Part shown: positions 10,416 through 22,566 of the stretch, piece by piece
Layout: each line of letters opens with the position of its first letter
Numbering within the stretch: position 1 is the first letter of the stretch
DNA from: Hyperoodon ampullatus
Taxonomy: Eukaryota > Chordata > Mammalia > Artiodactyla > Ziphiidae
Length of the DNA stretch: 64,000 nt
Reading direction: 5' to 3'
Assembly (NCBI GenBank): GCA_949752795.1
Contig: OX457060.1
Span: 106,094,949 to 106,158,948 of the forward strand
The notes under the pieces: generated by a model
Databases searched by the model: none
What the model saw: only the letters and a program-made list of their open reading frames with translations
What the model was told of the DNA's origin: nothing
Translations under genes and position numbers: made by a program

Positions 10416-12640
10416 AATAAGTTAAAAACATGAGAGGATCACAACTATACGATATATCATAAAACATCTGTTATTCAATATAATTTTAGTACTGAATGAT
10501 GTTATGGCATTCAAGTTTTTGAAAATCAGTAATTGACCTATGTATTCACTCATGCATTTATTTATTTATACATCTACCCACAAATGTTTATTGGATATCT
10601 GCTATATGTCAGTTATTGTATCTGCTGTAACACGGTAATGAAAAATCATAGTCGCTGCTCTTGAGGAGTTTATAATAGAGTTATTAATACCTTTTTTTAA
10701 ACTAGAAAAAGTAAAATTGTATTCTGTGAACAATCTAGATAAGAGAGATTTTATTATGTACACTGGCAGACATTGTTAGTTGTCTACCAAAATCTATCTC
10801 CTCCCTTTTTTGCTATTATTGTTCTCTTATTTTGTTAGGAGCAACAAGTAGCACAGTCCTGGGCCATGCATACTGTTTGTTTTAATCCAATCTCTAGAAT
10901 CCTGTCCTCTGCTTTTCTGATCTCTCTTGCACCTAAGAGTGGCCAGTGAGACCGAAATGATAGTATATGGAAGGGTTTCTGCGAAGGCTTTTCCTTTCTT
11001 GAAATACAGAACAATGGTGGCCAGCATCATTTGTTCTCATTTTTTTCTGCATTGAAAAAAGACAGGTATCTGGACCTACAGCAGACATATTGTGAGCATA
11101 ATTTGGTTTTCATGAGAAACAAATTAACACACTAAAGATGGTGCAGCAGAAAGATAGAAAGAGCTATTCCTTGACGATGTTATTGAGCAACTGAACTGAC
11201 TATAGCCACCTCCTACCTTCAAACTTCTCATTATGTGAGAAAAATAAATCCCTATTAGTGTAAGTCATTATAAATTGGGTTATCTGTCACTTACAGTGGA
11301 ACAAATTCCTAGTAGATGCACATATACAAAAGAATCAATAGGGATGTAACAGAGTAACATAAATTAAAGCCAACACTTACAGAACAAATTTTGTACTCCT
11401 AACATTCATGCGAATTAAGTGGGTCATTGGTAAGAGCTTGGAAATCATTATCACATTAATTTTTGGTTATAATTGGGTTTGAAATATGGTACAAAATGTC
11501 AAGAATTTATTCTTAATAGAAGGTATAATCTCTTCTGTAGAGATCAATGATGATGGCTACACATTAACATTTTATTTCCAACTAGCCCTTCCTCCAGAAC
11601 TAAAAACAAGTTTATCAACTAGGGATAAAGAAAGTTTACTTGAACTTTGAAGGTATTGAAGGATTCTTTGAAATAGGATTTTCAAAAGAAAGCCATTTTA
11701 TTCTTGTTTACTGAATCATGAACTATGATACTTTGTTTATAAGATTAGAGACATTTTGGGAAGAAAGAGACAGGCCAAGCATAGTGATTGCTATTATGTG
11801 CTGTCATATAAAAGGAAAGTTCCAATTTGTGTTTTCAATCCCATTTCTTCATAGAGAATATTGGGTATGTGAGTTATTAGGGAATGCTTGCTTAACTAAA
11901 AACAAGTTTTGATTTTATTAGCAATACAAAGAACTCTATGAGATGTCTATATTTATTTATGCTTTAGAGGTACTAGTAGTATACAACATTAAGTAGTAGT
12001 GTTAATTATGAGGTCTCATAACATGAGCATTTTCCACATTTTTGAAAGACTTACCTGCAAATAAGCTGTTATCATTTGGAGGGCCTTTATTCAGTGAAAG
12101 TATATGACAATTGTCATGGGTGTAGGTTGAAGGCATATGGAGATGTCTGTAGATATTATTTATAGCTATCATGGTAAGAAAATCCAATCACAGCTGGAAA
12201 GAAAACCCCACTATAACTTTGAAGTGTTTTATGTTACTGATGCCTGAGGACTCATGGAAATAAAGTGAGAGCTAATTGAAGTTATTTGGAAGTTCCTTTA
12301 CCTTTAGAATATAGTCCTTTAAGTCGGGAATGCTCAGTTCTACTCTGGTAGCATTCTGTTATTAACACACACTTGTTAAGCATGTGATATGTTCTAGGTA
12401 CTGCTGTCCTCACTGAACAAACAGATGATATACACCACTGCTGGTTGTACGGAACTCATAGTTTATGGGGGAGAAAAACACTTAAAAATAATCACACCAG
12501 GAAAATAGATGTAGGTGGATGGCTCTGCAAGATCACGGAGCAGAGTCCCTCAATCCATCAGGGGAGCGGTGGGGGGAAGGATGGCCAACCACCTTCCTGC
12601 TTTCACATCTTCTATCTTATTCAAGGCTCACGTATCCATT
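10416..12640. other. AT-rich DNA with two ancient repeat patches
   Basis: Patches at about 10555-10690 and 12360-12500 resemble the same old mammalian interspersed repeat (TTATTGGATATCTGCTATAT and TGTTCTAGGTACTGCTGTCC). The remainder is unrecognised. No supported gene. Confidence 0.4.
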
Positions 12641-12649
12641 TGTGCTCTT

Positions 12650-13110
12650 GATTCAAACTTACCCCACCTCTTCTAGGACCTTTCGAGCAACATTTATTGT
12701 TCCCTTTCTTATCTATATATTCAAATGTTTCTTTCTATGTTCTTTCTCTCACAGTCTAAACATGCTCATCTGCATCTTAAAAATAAAAGATGGCTTGTCA
12801 TGGGCCACTCTACAACTATTCCCAGTTTCACTACCATGAAGTGAACACTTCTGCCTACAGTTGAGGACTTTACTTCCTTTCATTCCACTCCTTTCTCCAC
12901 ACTTGTAATTTGGGTTTTATTCTGAGTGCTGCACTGAAACTGCCTTGTCTACAGTGGGAAACGGCCCATGTAGATTGCAAGCTCCATGAGATATGCACTC
13001 TTTCTGCCTCCTGCATTGCCTGTCGCAACCTGCACAACCTCACCTGGCACAAAGTCAGAGTGGTGATAAATGCCTGTGAATGAAAGAGTGATATCTTTTC
13101 TTACTTCCTG
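12650..13110 (+). repeat. L2 LINE fragment, plus strand
   Basis: The 3' portion (TAGATTGCAAGCTCCATGAG ... CACCTGGCACAAAG ... GATAAATGCC) follows the typical L2 3' end in sense orientation. The upstream 300 bases are less certain. Confidence 0.55.
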
Positions 13111-13139
13111 TGATATTTTCAACATCTTCCTCATTTTCT

Positions 13140-13789
13140 TCAGGTCATTCTTGTCCTCCTTGGTTTCTGATACACCATTGTCTCCATTCTCATATTACTT
13201 TCCTGGGCATTTCCTGTACTTCCCTTATTGGATCACATATTAAATATTAGTCTTCTTTCTGAATTTTATCTTTTAATATTTCTTCTTCTCACTAAATGTA
13301 TTCCCCTATAGCTGTTGTGGTTCTCAAATTTATATTGTTATCAAAAAAGTTACTTTGAGAATATCCAAGGATTACTTGACACATCCGTTTATATTTCCTA
13401 CATTTGCTCCAATCAACATGTTCAGATCTTCTTGAAGAATTATTCCACCTCCAGAATTTCCTGTATAATAACAGTTGGTGTATCCACAACCCAGAAACCT
13501 AGTAATCACTGTGAATAATCATCTTCTTTCCTGACCCCTCTCCCCAGGCCAAAAATCACTAAGTCTTATGGGTTCTATCTTCTTATTATGTCTGATATCT
13601 GACTCTTGAATCCATCATAGCTTCTCACATGGCTACCAAAGTAGATTTTAAAGAGTCCCCTGACCTCAATCATGTGCTTCTTGAATTCTTGCTACACCTG
13701 TATCTTGAATGGACTTTCTAAAGCATAAAACTGGTAATGTTATATCTCTAACTAAAATAGTTCAATGACTCCTTTAGGATGCTGTATCA
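13140..13789 (+). repeat. L2 LINE fragment, plus strand
   Basis: The right part resembles the L2 body segment GGACTTTCTAAAGCATAAAA...CAATGACTCC in sense direction. It is cut at 13790 by a younger L1 insertion. Highly diverged, no open frame. Confidence 0.5.
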
Positions 13790-13806
13790 GAAAATTTAAC
13801 ACTATG

Positions 13807-14730
13807 AAAAGATGCTCAACATCACTAATCATCAGGGAAATGCAAATCAAAACCATAATGAGATAACACTTGACACCTGTCAGAATTGCTATCATCAAAA
13901 AGAACACAAACAACAAATGTTGGCGAAGATGTGGAGAAAAGGGAACCCTTGGGCACTGTTGGTGGGAATGTAAATTGGTGCAGCCACTGTGGAAAACAGT
14001 ATGGAAGTTTCTCAAAAAACAAAAAACAGAATTACCATATGACTCAGCAATTCCACTCCTGGGTATATATTTGAGAAAAACCAAAAACACTAATTAAAAA
14101 AGATACATGCAACCCAATGTTCATAGCAGCATAATTTACAACTGCCAAGATATGGAACAACCTAAGTGTCCATCAACAGATGAATGGATAAAGAAGTGGT
14201 ATATGTATATATATCCAATGGAATACTACTCAGCTCTAAAAAGAAAGAAATTTTACCATTAGCAATAACATGGATGGACTTGGGAGGCATTATGCTAAGT
14301 GAAATAAATCAGACAGAGAAGAACAAAAACTATATCACTTATATGTGGAATCTAAAAAATACAACAAACTAGTGAGTATAACAAAAAAGAAGCAGACTCA
14401 CAGATATAGAGAACAAACTAGTAGTTACCCGTGGGGAGAAGGGAGGGGGGAGGGGCAGTGTAGGGGTAGGGGATTAAGAGGTACAAACTATTAGGTATAA
14501 AATAAGCTACATAAAAAAATTTTAATTAAAAAAATTAAAAATTAAAAACATAAGCTACAAGGATTATTGTACAACACGGGAAATATAGTCAATATTTTAT
14601 AATAACTGTAAACGGAGTATAATCTTTAAAAATTGTGAATCTCTATATAATATACCTGTAATATATAGTATTATACATCAACTATATCAACTTCAATAAA
14701 AAAATAATAATGCTGCTATTTAAAAAACAA
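13807..14730 (+). mobile_element. 5'-truncated L1, plus strand, perfect 17-base TSD
   Basis: Begins in the last quarter of ORF2 and runs through the 3' UTR to a poor A-rich tail. A 75-codon piece at 13870-14097 shows the ORF2 C-terminal cysteine region ([20 protein letters not shown]). Target duplications GAAAATTTAACACTATG at 13790-13806 and 14731-14747 define the insertion exactly. The element is dead on arrival: no reverse transcriptase or endonuclease domain is included. Confidence 0.95.
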
Positions 14731-14762
14731 GAAAATTTAACACTATGTCTAAATGGTAAAGT

Positions 14763-14767
<5 letters not shown>

Positions 14768-14793
<26 letters not shown>

Positions 14794-14985
14794 CAGTATG
14801 CGTCCCTCTCACTGTTGTGGCCTCTCCCGTTGTGGAGCACAGGCTCTGGACGTGCAGGCTCAGCGGCCATGGCTCACGGGCCCAGCCACTCCACGGCATG
14901 TGTGATCTTCCCGGACCGGGGCACGAACCCGTGTCCCCTGCATCGGCAGGCAGACTTTCAACCACTGTGCCACCAGGGAAGCCCC
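14768..14985 (-). mobile_element. CHR-type SINE, short form, minus strand, 16-base TSD
   Basis: Long poly-T at the left, short-form CHR body, head at the right ending CACCAGGGAAGCCCC. Target duplications AATGGTAAAGTAAATT at 14752-14767 and 14986-15001 are perfect. It inserted about 20 bases beyond the right duplication of the preceding L1. Confidence 0.96.
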
Positions 14986-15001
14986 AATGGTAAAGTAAAT
15001 T

Positions 15002-17183
15002 AACTGGATCATTCCATTAAAATACAGGGTGAGCCTTATGCATATTTTCCTGCTTTTCTTTTAACTCGCCCTACCCCTTCATTAGCTTCATTCTCTTTGT
15101 TCAGTTGCAAATGGGATAAGGATCTTCCTTCCTCAGAAGGGCACCTCCAATCAATTCTCACAACCATTTAAAAAAGGCCTGTAGCTTCATGCTAATTGGG
15201 TCTTCTTTGAACAAATACTTTTGGATAAGGAATTGCAGTGCGTTGATTCATTTAGGCCTTGGTTAGTGTCTCTTACTGAACCAACCACTGTGGCAAGGGG
15301 AGTGGGAGTATCTTGATGGTTGAAACCAATCATGGTCCACCCCTGAACTTGGAGTGGAGTGATCTTACTCACATAGCGGCCATGTAATGGAGATAGAGTG
15401 TAGGACAGACAATCACTATGTCCCAGAGATGTCACAGGTCTTCTGTAAACTGACCTGCTGGTCTATCTGTTTTTATCTTTTGTGGAATGCTTGTCTTCAC
15501 TGTGGTTTTATGCATAAGGTTTTATGCATTCTCTGAACACAGCAGTCTGTTTACTGCATCTGTGTCTATACTCATCTGCTCTCTCTGCATGAAAGGCAAA
15601 CTCTTATTCCTTGTTTAAAAGTGAGTAGAGACATCCCCTTTATGAAGCTATTTGTGAGGCCTCGTTCCCTAGGTAGAATGTGTTAATTCCCCTGGACTTC
15701 TTCTCCCTTTCCTTTTACAATACACTGGCCATATTGTATGGCATTTATTTATTTTTTACATGCTTGAATTTTAAGCTTTTGAATCGGGGAAGTTTCCTCA
15801 GTTGCCTTGTAATCCTTGATACTAATACAATGTCTGGCATCATAGTAGATAAGGCTCATTAGAGTCAGGGACAAGAAATGCCACTTCCTCTAACACTTTA
15901 GGCATAAGCACATTTCAAAGGGAAATATATTTTCCAGTGAAAAGTTTTCAAGTTTCCAGTTTCAAATGTATAGTCAAGATCTGGAAGAAAAGAACTACTT
16001 TCAGGTAAGACAGCACAGAGAGAGAAAAAATCTACACTGTTTTGGCAAATAGAGACAAGAAGCACTCTAAAATAGATGAAAACTTGGAATGGATGGTTAA
16101 GAAAGTTCTGATTTCTCAGTTTCTTGATTGTTGGGGGAAAGTAGCATAAACCTTGGTAAATGTCCCAGAACTCAAGCTGGCAGCAAACATTTCAGTAAAG
16201 GGATAGTATAGCTAATGATTCTCACTTGTAAGGATAAATAAATATCTTACCTCCATTTCTGCTGGTAATCAAAGTCTTCAGATTCTCCTTATCAAAATGC
16301 CATCATCTCCCTTGTCCTCAATATCAAATAAGTCATTAGATCCTATTGATTCTTCCCTAGAAATGTCTCTCATGTTTGCACTTGACAAACAGGCTCTATG
16401 AAGGAATAGCGAAGGTAGAAAGTAGTCATTCTGCAGAGAAAGTAAATTATGAAAGGGGAGATGATTTCAGAAATGTCTTAGGAGCTACAAGTAGAGAAAG
16501 TAGCCAGGACTGTGAGGTACTGGTTAGACTTTAAAGGAAGAAATGTAATAAATGCCTCATCAATAACTTCCTCAATTCACTGAAACCCTTCCATTATTTA
16601 TATAAAGAGAATACTACTTCAGAATTCTTCCTAGAGAAAGTAATTTATCCATTTTCTAGTGTATTTAAGACTTTTGGAAAGCTAGGAAGTCTAGAGTGCT
16701 TCCTTCATGTTCTTATTGATGTCCTGCTCCTTACTGAAATGCAGTTTCTATGCAAAACAAATAAAACTGCCACTACCAACACAATTGTCATATACATAAT
16801 CACTCTCCAAATGGCCTTTAGTGAGTGTTCATATATAAAACAAAGAAGGTAAAATGTTTATCAGTTCTTTTTAAAATGTTTTTGATTACATGCCTGCTTT
16901 GATACTTTAGGTGGATATCTTTCAGCAAAACAATAAAAATACCTTTAGCTTCTGGAATTAAATAAGGTATTCTTTGAAGATATAAGGAAAAAGTGGTAAA
17001 ATAATTTCAATACTTTCCCTGAGACAAAGAAATAGTTCTATTTCACACAGATGGGGAACTGGGAAGACACAATTATAGTTCTCATAAAGAAGACCAAATA
17101 ATCTATTCAAACAGATGATTCCTTCAGTGACTCTGACTGAGGAGGTGTGAGCAACAGAATGCTTTGAGCTCTGTAAAAAAGAC
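15002..17183. other. Unassigned DNA with an L2-like patch
   Basis: Around 15700-15870 the sequence resembles a decayed L2 3' end in plus orientation (ATACAATGTCTGGCATCATAG). The rest is single-copy-looking. Short frames at 15187-15435 and 16958-17215 have no recognisable domain. Confidence 0.4.
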
Positions 17184-17195
17184 AGACATTGCATA

Positions 17196-18062
17196 CATGA
17201 AAAGATGCTCAACATTGCTAATTATTAGAGAAATGCAAATCTAAACTACAATGAGGTATCACTTCACACCAGACAGAATGGCCATCATCAAAAGATCTAC
17301 AAACAATAAATGCTAGAGAGGGTGTGGAGAAAAAGGAAACTCCTACACTGTTGGTGGGAATGTAAATTGATGTAGCTACTATGGAGAGCAGTATGGAGGT
17401 TCCTTAAAAAATTAAAAATAGAACTACCATATGACCCAGCAATCCCACCCCTGGCACATATCCAGAGAAAACCATACTTCGAAAAGATACAGGCACCCCA
17501 CCAATGTTCATAGCAGCACTATTTATAATAGCCAAGACATAGAAGCGACCTAAATGTCCATTGACAGATGAATGGATAAAGAAGATGTGGTATACATATA
17601 CAATGGAATATTATTAAGCCATAAAAAAGGATGAAATAACACCATTTGCAGCAACATGGATGGACCTAGAGATAATCATACTAAGTGAAGTAAGCCAGAC
17701 AAAGACAAATATCATATGATACAACTTATATGTGGAAGCTAAAAAAATGATACAAATGAACTTATATACAAAACAGAAGTAGACCCACAGACATAGAAAA
17801 CAAACTGATGGTTACCAAAGGGGAAGAGGGGGAGAGGGATAAATTAGGAGTTTGGGATTAACATATACACACTACTGTGTATATAAAATAGATAACCAAC
17901 AAGGACGTAATGTATAGCACAGGAAACTCTACTCAATATTTTGTAATAACCTATAAGGGCAAAGAATTTGAAAAAAGAATATGTCTATATAACTGAATCG
18001 CTGTGTTGTACACCTGTAACTAACACACAATTGTAAATAAACCATACTTCAATTTTTAAAAA
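17196..18062 (+). mobile_element. 5'-truncated L1, plus strand
   Basis: Starts at the same ORF2 region as the copy at 13807 (AAAAGATGCTCAACATTGCT) and runs through the 3' UTR (CTGTGTTGTACACCTGTAAC) to an A-rich end at 18058-18062. Imperfect duplications AGACATTGCATA (17184-17195) and AGACACTGCATA (18063-18074) flank it. Numerous stops; more diverged flanks than the 13807 copy. Confidence 0.9.
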
Positions 18063-18074
18063 AGACACTGCATA

Positions 18075-19220
18075 GAGAATGTTAATAAGCACCTATCTTG
18101 CTTCAAACAATAATATTTAACCCATTAATTTTCAACATTCAAATTTTCTATCTAAAGCAAGTCCACCTTGTGCTAATAGGACAATATCCAAGTAGAGAGC
18201 ACCATTCAAATCATTTTGTCTCCTATTACATGCCCTTGAAATAGGAGTTAAAGCAGACTTCAGATCACTGTGATCTGCAAAACGTTTTGCCATCCTGAAT
18301 AGTCTCTCAAATGTCACACTCATGGCAATTAGATGCTTTAAGAAACATGATTATCTGCTTCTGAATGAATCTGAATAATAAATAAGTAAACAATGAGATA
18401 ATGGGCTCAAATGATGTAGCACACAATATTCATCTTTTTTTCCAAAGCTCCAACACAGCCCCTAGACACTAATTTCATTCCTTGGCTGTGTATCTGAAAC
18501 TAACAGAATACACTTCATGCTTGAAAGAATTAATTTGTGAAAATCTGTGCATGGGGCCTAAGCTGGCAGTGAGCTGGAATAGTACTTAGAGCACTTTCAC
18601 TTCACTGACAGGGACCTAACGCCTTTCAGAATGTCACATGGTCCAGCTATCTTAGAGCTCTGGCAACTAGAATCCCATTGTTCCATGTATATATTTAAAA
18701 ATACTAGGTTAGTGTTTAATAAGGATGTGAAATGTGAATTGTTTCTATAAATAAATTTACTAATACAGGAAGTCTTATTAAAGATATATTTAGATAGAGC
18801 CTTTCACTTAGGATAAACAAATTCCCTGTCTTATTTAATTTGCCCTTGAAAAGAAAAGAAAACTTGACCAACTATTTTCTGATTTTTATTTTTTAAAGAG
18901 TTTATGTTTCTCAGATTTTGGAAGTGTTGCCCACATATCTGAAGCTCTAAATCTAAAAATCATGAGGCATGAATATTTTGACTGTTCAGTATTTACAGCA
19001 CATAATTATATTTAATGACCATAATAATCTTGATTTATCAATAAATAGTTAAATGTATTCTGAGTACTTTTTTAAAGAAGGTAAGAACATATGTAATGCA
19101 TTTTTAAATATGGTGCTGTAAAATTCTTTATAACAGATCTCAATGCTTTGAAAAAGATACTTTAGTAACCTTACACCATGTTCAAAAAGGCATTTATTCT
19201 CTTAGAACTTTGTAGTACAG
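18075..19220. other. Single-copy-looking DNA, possible conserved non-coding segment
   Basis: No recognised repeat. Contains a 63-codon minus-strand frame at 18132-18323 starting at an ATG in the context GCCATGA, with an unusually protein-like composition but no recognisable family. Around 18530-18660 the composition is more balanced, as in conserved non-coding DNA. Function is not established. Confidence 0.3.
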
Positions 19221-19224
19221 TAAT

Positions 19225-19375
19225 GATTATTTAGTTCAAACCCCTAAATTTTTTTGAGTCCAGGAGTTTAAGTAACTTGCTTAAGATTACACTGATAAAG
19301 AGTGATGGGACCTCAATTTGTATCTAGATTTGTAGATTTCAAAGTTCAATTATTTTTCAGCACACCACATTGTAT
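19225..19375 (-). repeat. MIR-like fragment, minus strand
   Basis: AGTTTAAGTAACTTGCTTAAGATTAC and the following AGTGATGGGACCTCAATTTG fit the complement of the MIR core. Ancient and diverged. Confidence 0.55.
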
Positions 19376-19489
19376 AGGCAAGATTTTTTTTCTCTTTAAG
19401 AAAGTCAGTAGCTTAAACTCTCAGATAATAAATGACTAAAGAAAAATAGTGAAAAAATATTTCGGTTGAAGCAAGGAAAAGAAAGGAAA

Positions 19490-19690
19490 CTTCATTTATT
19501 TAAGCCAGTAACTGTGCCAGAAAAATTCATGTAATTTGTCAATTTTGGTAATATTATCCACATTTTCAGAGGTTAAAAAAAATCCAAAAGACTGAAGTGG
19601 TCTGATTTTCTCAAGGTCATTTTTTCTTAAGTGGCACGTCTGGAATATGAACCCATGTCTTTCAGAGAGACTATCTGATTGCCATGCCTA
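19490..19690 (-). repeat. MIR-like fragment, minus strand
   Basis: TATCCACATTTTCAGAGGTT, CTCAAGGTCATTTTTTCTTA, then GTGGCACGTCTGGAATATGA follow the order of a reverse-complement MIR core. Confidence 0.6.
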
Positions 19691-20084
19691 TACTCATGAA
19701 AGGACACAGTCAGTGGTGAGTTGTATTAGACCTTGATGATTGGTTATGAGGGGATATGAACAAGCCTACATGCAGCAGTTTAATCTTACAATTCTGTACC
19801 ATCTTTCCTAAAGGAATGACTCCCATTGGAGGTAAAACTGTCAAGTTAGTACTCATGAATCATGCGTCAGTTATCTCTCTGGGAAACTCCCCTAAGGAAT
19901 TGAGGGTAGCCATTTTGGGGAGATCTTCACAGTCATCTGAAGGCTACATCAATTACAGGTTGAGTTCCCTTAGACACTTGAAGGAGAGAAGAAAGTTAAT
20001 GGTGGCTTCTGCATAAGAAATACCATGGGAGGATGGGGTAAAGTAAACTTGGAAAGAAAGTGTCATTTATGTTTTTAAATTATT
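19691..20084. other. Unassigned DNA beside an ERV
   Basis: Possibly further ERV-derived sequence, but nothing is recognisable. The 86-codon plus-strand frame at 19756-20016 has no known domain. Confidence 0.3.
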
Positions 20085-20320
20085 TTTTAATATCTTTATT
20101 GGAGTATAATTGCTCTACAATGTTATGTTAGTTTCTGCTGTATAACAAAGTGAATCAGCTATGCCTGTACATATATCCCCATATCTCGTCCCTCTTGAGC
20201 CTCCCTCCCACCCTCCCTATCCCACCCCTCTAGGTCTTCAAAAAACATTAAGCTGATCTCCCTGTGCTACGCAGCAGCTTCCAACTAGCCATCCATTTTG
20301 CATTTGGTAGTGTTAATAAT
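20085..20320 (-). mobile_element. 5'-truncated L1 3' end, minus strand
   Basis: Complement of the artiodactyl/cetacean L1 3' UTR: TTTATTGGAGTATAATTGC at the left through CCCACCCCTCTAGGTC and GCATTTGGTAGTG at the right. It matches the 3' end of the large element at 36236-36480 base for base over long runs. No clear target duplication. Confidence 0.85.
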
Positions 20321-20701
20321 TATAAGAATTCTCCAAAGTAAGACCAACATCGGCCAGGGGACACAAGTTGACAGTATCTCTCAGAGCATCTCCCAGCCAT
20401 CTGGTGTAGTTCCCAGTTCATTCTGAATAAGTTGAGTCTAATTCTTATTTTTGGAGAGACTTCCTAGAGGCAGTCTGGCTGATCTGTTCGGTTCTTGCAT
20501 GTCACCAACTGGGGGATATTTGTCTGTCCTGTAGAGCAGTAGAGCAACAGCTATAAGAATAAGGGTGGGAAAGACATCCAGAAGTATTAAGTGTTTTATG
20601 AGGGAGATGTCGGATATGGGGCCTTTCCCTGCTATTTCCAATTGACTTCTTGGATGGTTAAGTGGAATGGTGATCAAAGTATCATCAAAGATCTCTGGTA
20701 T

Positions 20702-20862
20702 CCTGGAGGGGTGGGATAGGGAGAGTGGGAGGGAGGGAGACACAAGAGGGAAAGGATATGGGAACAGATGTATATGTATAACTGATTCATTTTGTTATAA
20801 AGCAGAAACTAATACACCATTGTGAAGCAATTATACTCCAATAAAGTTGTAAAAAAAAAAAA
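20702..20862 (+). mobile_element. Very short L1 3' end inserted in the ERV, plus strand
   Basis: The insert begins CCTGGAGGGGTGGGATAGGG, runs through ACTCCAATAAAGTTGT and ends in an A13-type tail. It is only about 160 bases, the terminal L1 3' UTR. Target duplications AGATCTCTGGTAT lie at 20689-20701 and 20863-20875 and are perfect. It post-dates the ERV. Confidence 0.95.
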
Positions 20863-21726
20863 AGATCTCTGGTATGGATAGAAAACCCAGCAGTCAGTTA
20901 AATTCAAGGTGTTTGCAACCATTTGGGAGAGTTATGGCAGGGCATTGTCTTTTACAGAGAAGCCTTCCAGGGCAATTCTGAAACGTAAAAAATCATTAAG
21001 ATCCCTCCCTCTCTCACACCTCCTGGGTCTAAGGTATTCCTTCTTAAGGTGCCAGGTTTGTGGCACTCTCTCCACTACTATAAAATCTGTATGCCCTATC
21101 ACAGTAGCTATAATGTCACCTTTTTTCAACCATCTTCTACTACTATCCAGAGGGACCTGATACAAGAGGGATAAGACATTTTTATAAAACCTTCAGAGAC
21201 CCAGTATATTCCCTGTTTTGGCCATGTGGGTTTATAGTAAGGTGTTTGTTGTATAGTGTGTTCAACCAAAGAGTCATTATTATTATGTTCTAAAACCATG
21301 TACATTCAATAAGAGAATCCAGGTGGCTGGGCCAGAATTCAGTCTGAATCCTCTTAAGACTTTTTTGGTTCAGTTGCTACTTGGAGAATACATTAACTCA
21401 TCCAGCCTGAGGTTGCTGTTAAGGGAAAATAAAAGAAACATAATGATCAAGATCGGTCTGGTTGGAGTCCCAAATTTCCAAAATAGGTCTACATATTCCC
21501 CCACCACTTTCATCCTGACCATCAGATGCTCCTTTAGTGACCAAACTGCCATACTCAGGTGTGCGTGGATTAGGAGGCAGTGAGGGAAGTAGACTCAGAA
21601 ATCTTTTTGACCTGGTTTTTAGAAGACATTTCCAATACTCAAAAATACTGGATGCCTAGGGATGGTAGGTGTGTGGAAGATCCATCAAATACCTATCAGG
21701 GCATTGTGGACACTGTCTAATGACTT

Positions 21727-22009
21727 TTGTGATAAAAGGAGCATCATTGTCAGACTGCAAATGATCCAGAAAGTCAAACACATAATTGAGATTAAATTTT
21801 GAGTCAAAATGGTATGACTGGAATCAGCTGTCTGGAGTGGGACAGCAATTCCATAACCTGAAAATGTGCGGACAACACTGAGGCACCATTACTAGCCTGG
21901 GTAAGGGGATCAGGGAGCTAATATAATCAATCTTTAAGCACTGGGTGGGGGTCAAGTCCCAAGCAATTTGGTTGAGACAACAGGCCCACCTTTGGCAAGA
22001 GTCTGGCAT
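21727..22009 (-). pseudogene. Retroviral integrase core remnant
   Basis: The minus-strand reading shows a cysteine-containing segment (CQRWACC) followed by LKIDYISSLIPLP, the usual context of the first catalytic aspartate (codon at 21928-21926). Further on, QSDNDAPFITK gives the context of the second aspartate (codon at 21751-21749). The two Asp codons are in the same phase with 58 residues between them, the spacing expected for a retroviral integrase DDE core. At least one stop codon (about 21824) lies between, and the third acidic residue was not located. Integrase normally joins viral DNA to the host chromosome; this copy is broken and certainly inactive. Confidence 0.75.
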
Positions 22010-22383
22010 GTGGTATTAGCCTCTTCATCAGAAACAGAATCCTTTCCCCTGTATCCAGGATATGATGGTGGATGGATTGCTATATCCCATATAGTGATGA
22101 ATCTATGCAGTGATTATGACAATCTGGGTAGTACAGGCTTAATCGGCGGTATGAGTCCAGTTGGCCTCATCAGAGAATGAATCCTTTTCATGGCCATCTG
22201 TACAAGTGGCCCAGATAGTTTGATTTGAAGCCTCATTGTCATACTCCATGGCCCCAAAGAAAGATGTTTTTAACCTGACAGTCTGTAGTTTTCCATGTGG
22301 CTGACCAAACCTCTAGGCCTCTTGCAACAGCTTAAAATCAGTGAAAATAAAACAAAGTTCATCACAGGGAGCGTTCATCTGAG

Positions 22384-22566
22384 TTAGGAGAACAGTTTGA
22401 AATCTGCCCTAGTGTAGAATAAACATAGTCCCTTTTCAGTTTGGCTCAGCTGGTCTGAGGCTGAGCCTGCATAAGACCTGTGCACACTATCAGTTTTCAG
22501 TTTAACAGAGCTGTCAGTAAATCGGGGCCAGACATTTTGGGGAATCTCAGTGACAAGAGGACTCAT
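22384..22566 (-). pseudogene. RNase H-like pol remnant
   Basis: The 60-codon frame contains WPRFTDSSVKLKTD, which resembles the first catalytic motif of retroviral RNase H (TDGS-type, with the glycine replaced). It lies about 590 bases before the integrase first aspartate in the reading direction, a plausible RNase H to integrase distance. Assignment rests on a single motif and position. Inactive. Confidence 0.45.

Noticed and set aside
20438..20743. 101-codon frame with a hydrophobic stretch, considered as an ERV envelope tail
   Set aside because: Its first part is the inserted L1 3' UTR (20702-20862), so the frame is chimeric; the remainder alone is too short and degenerate to call.
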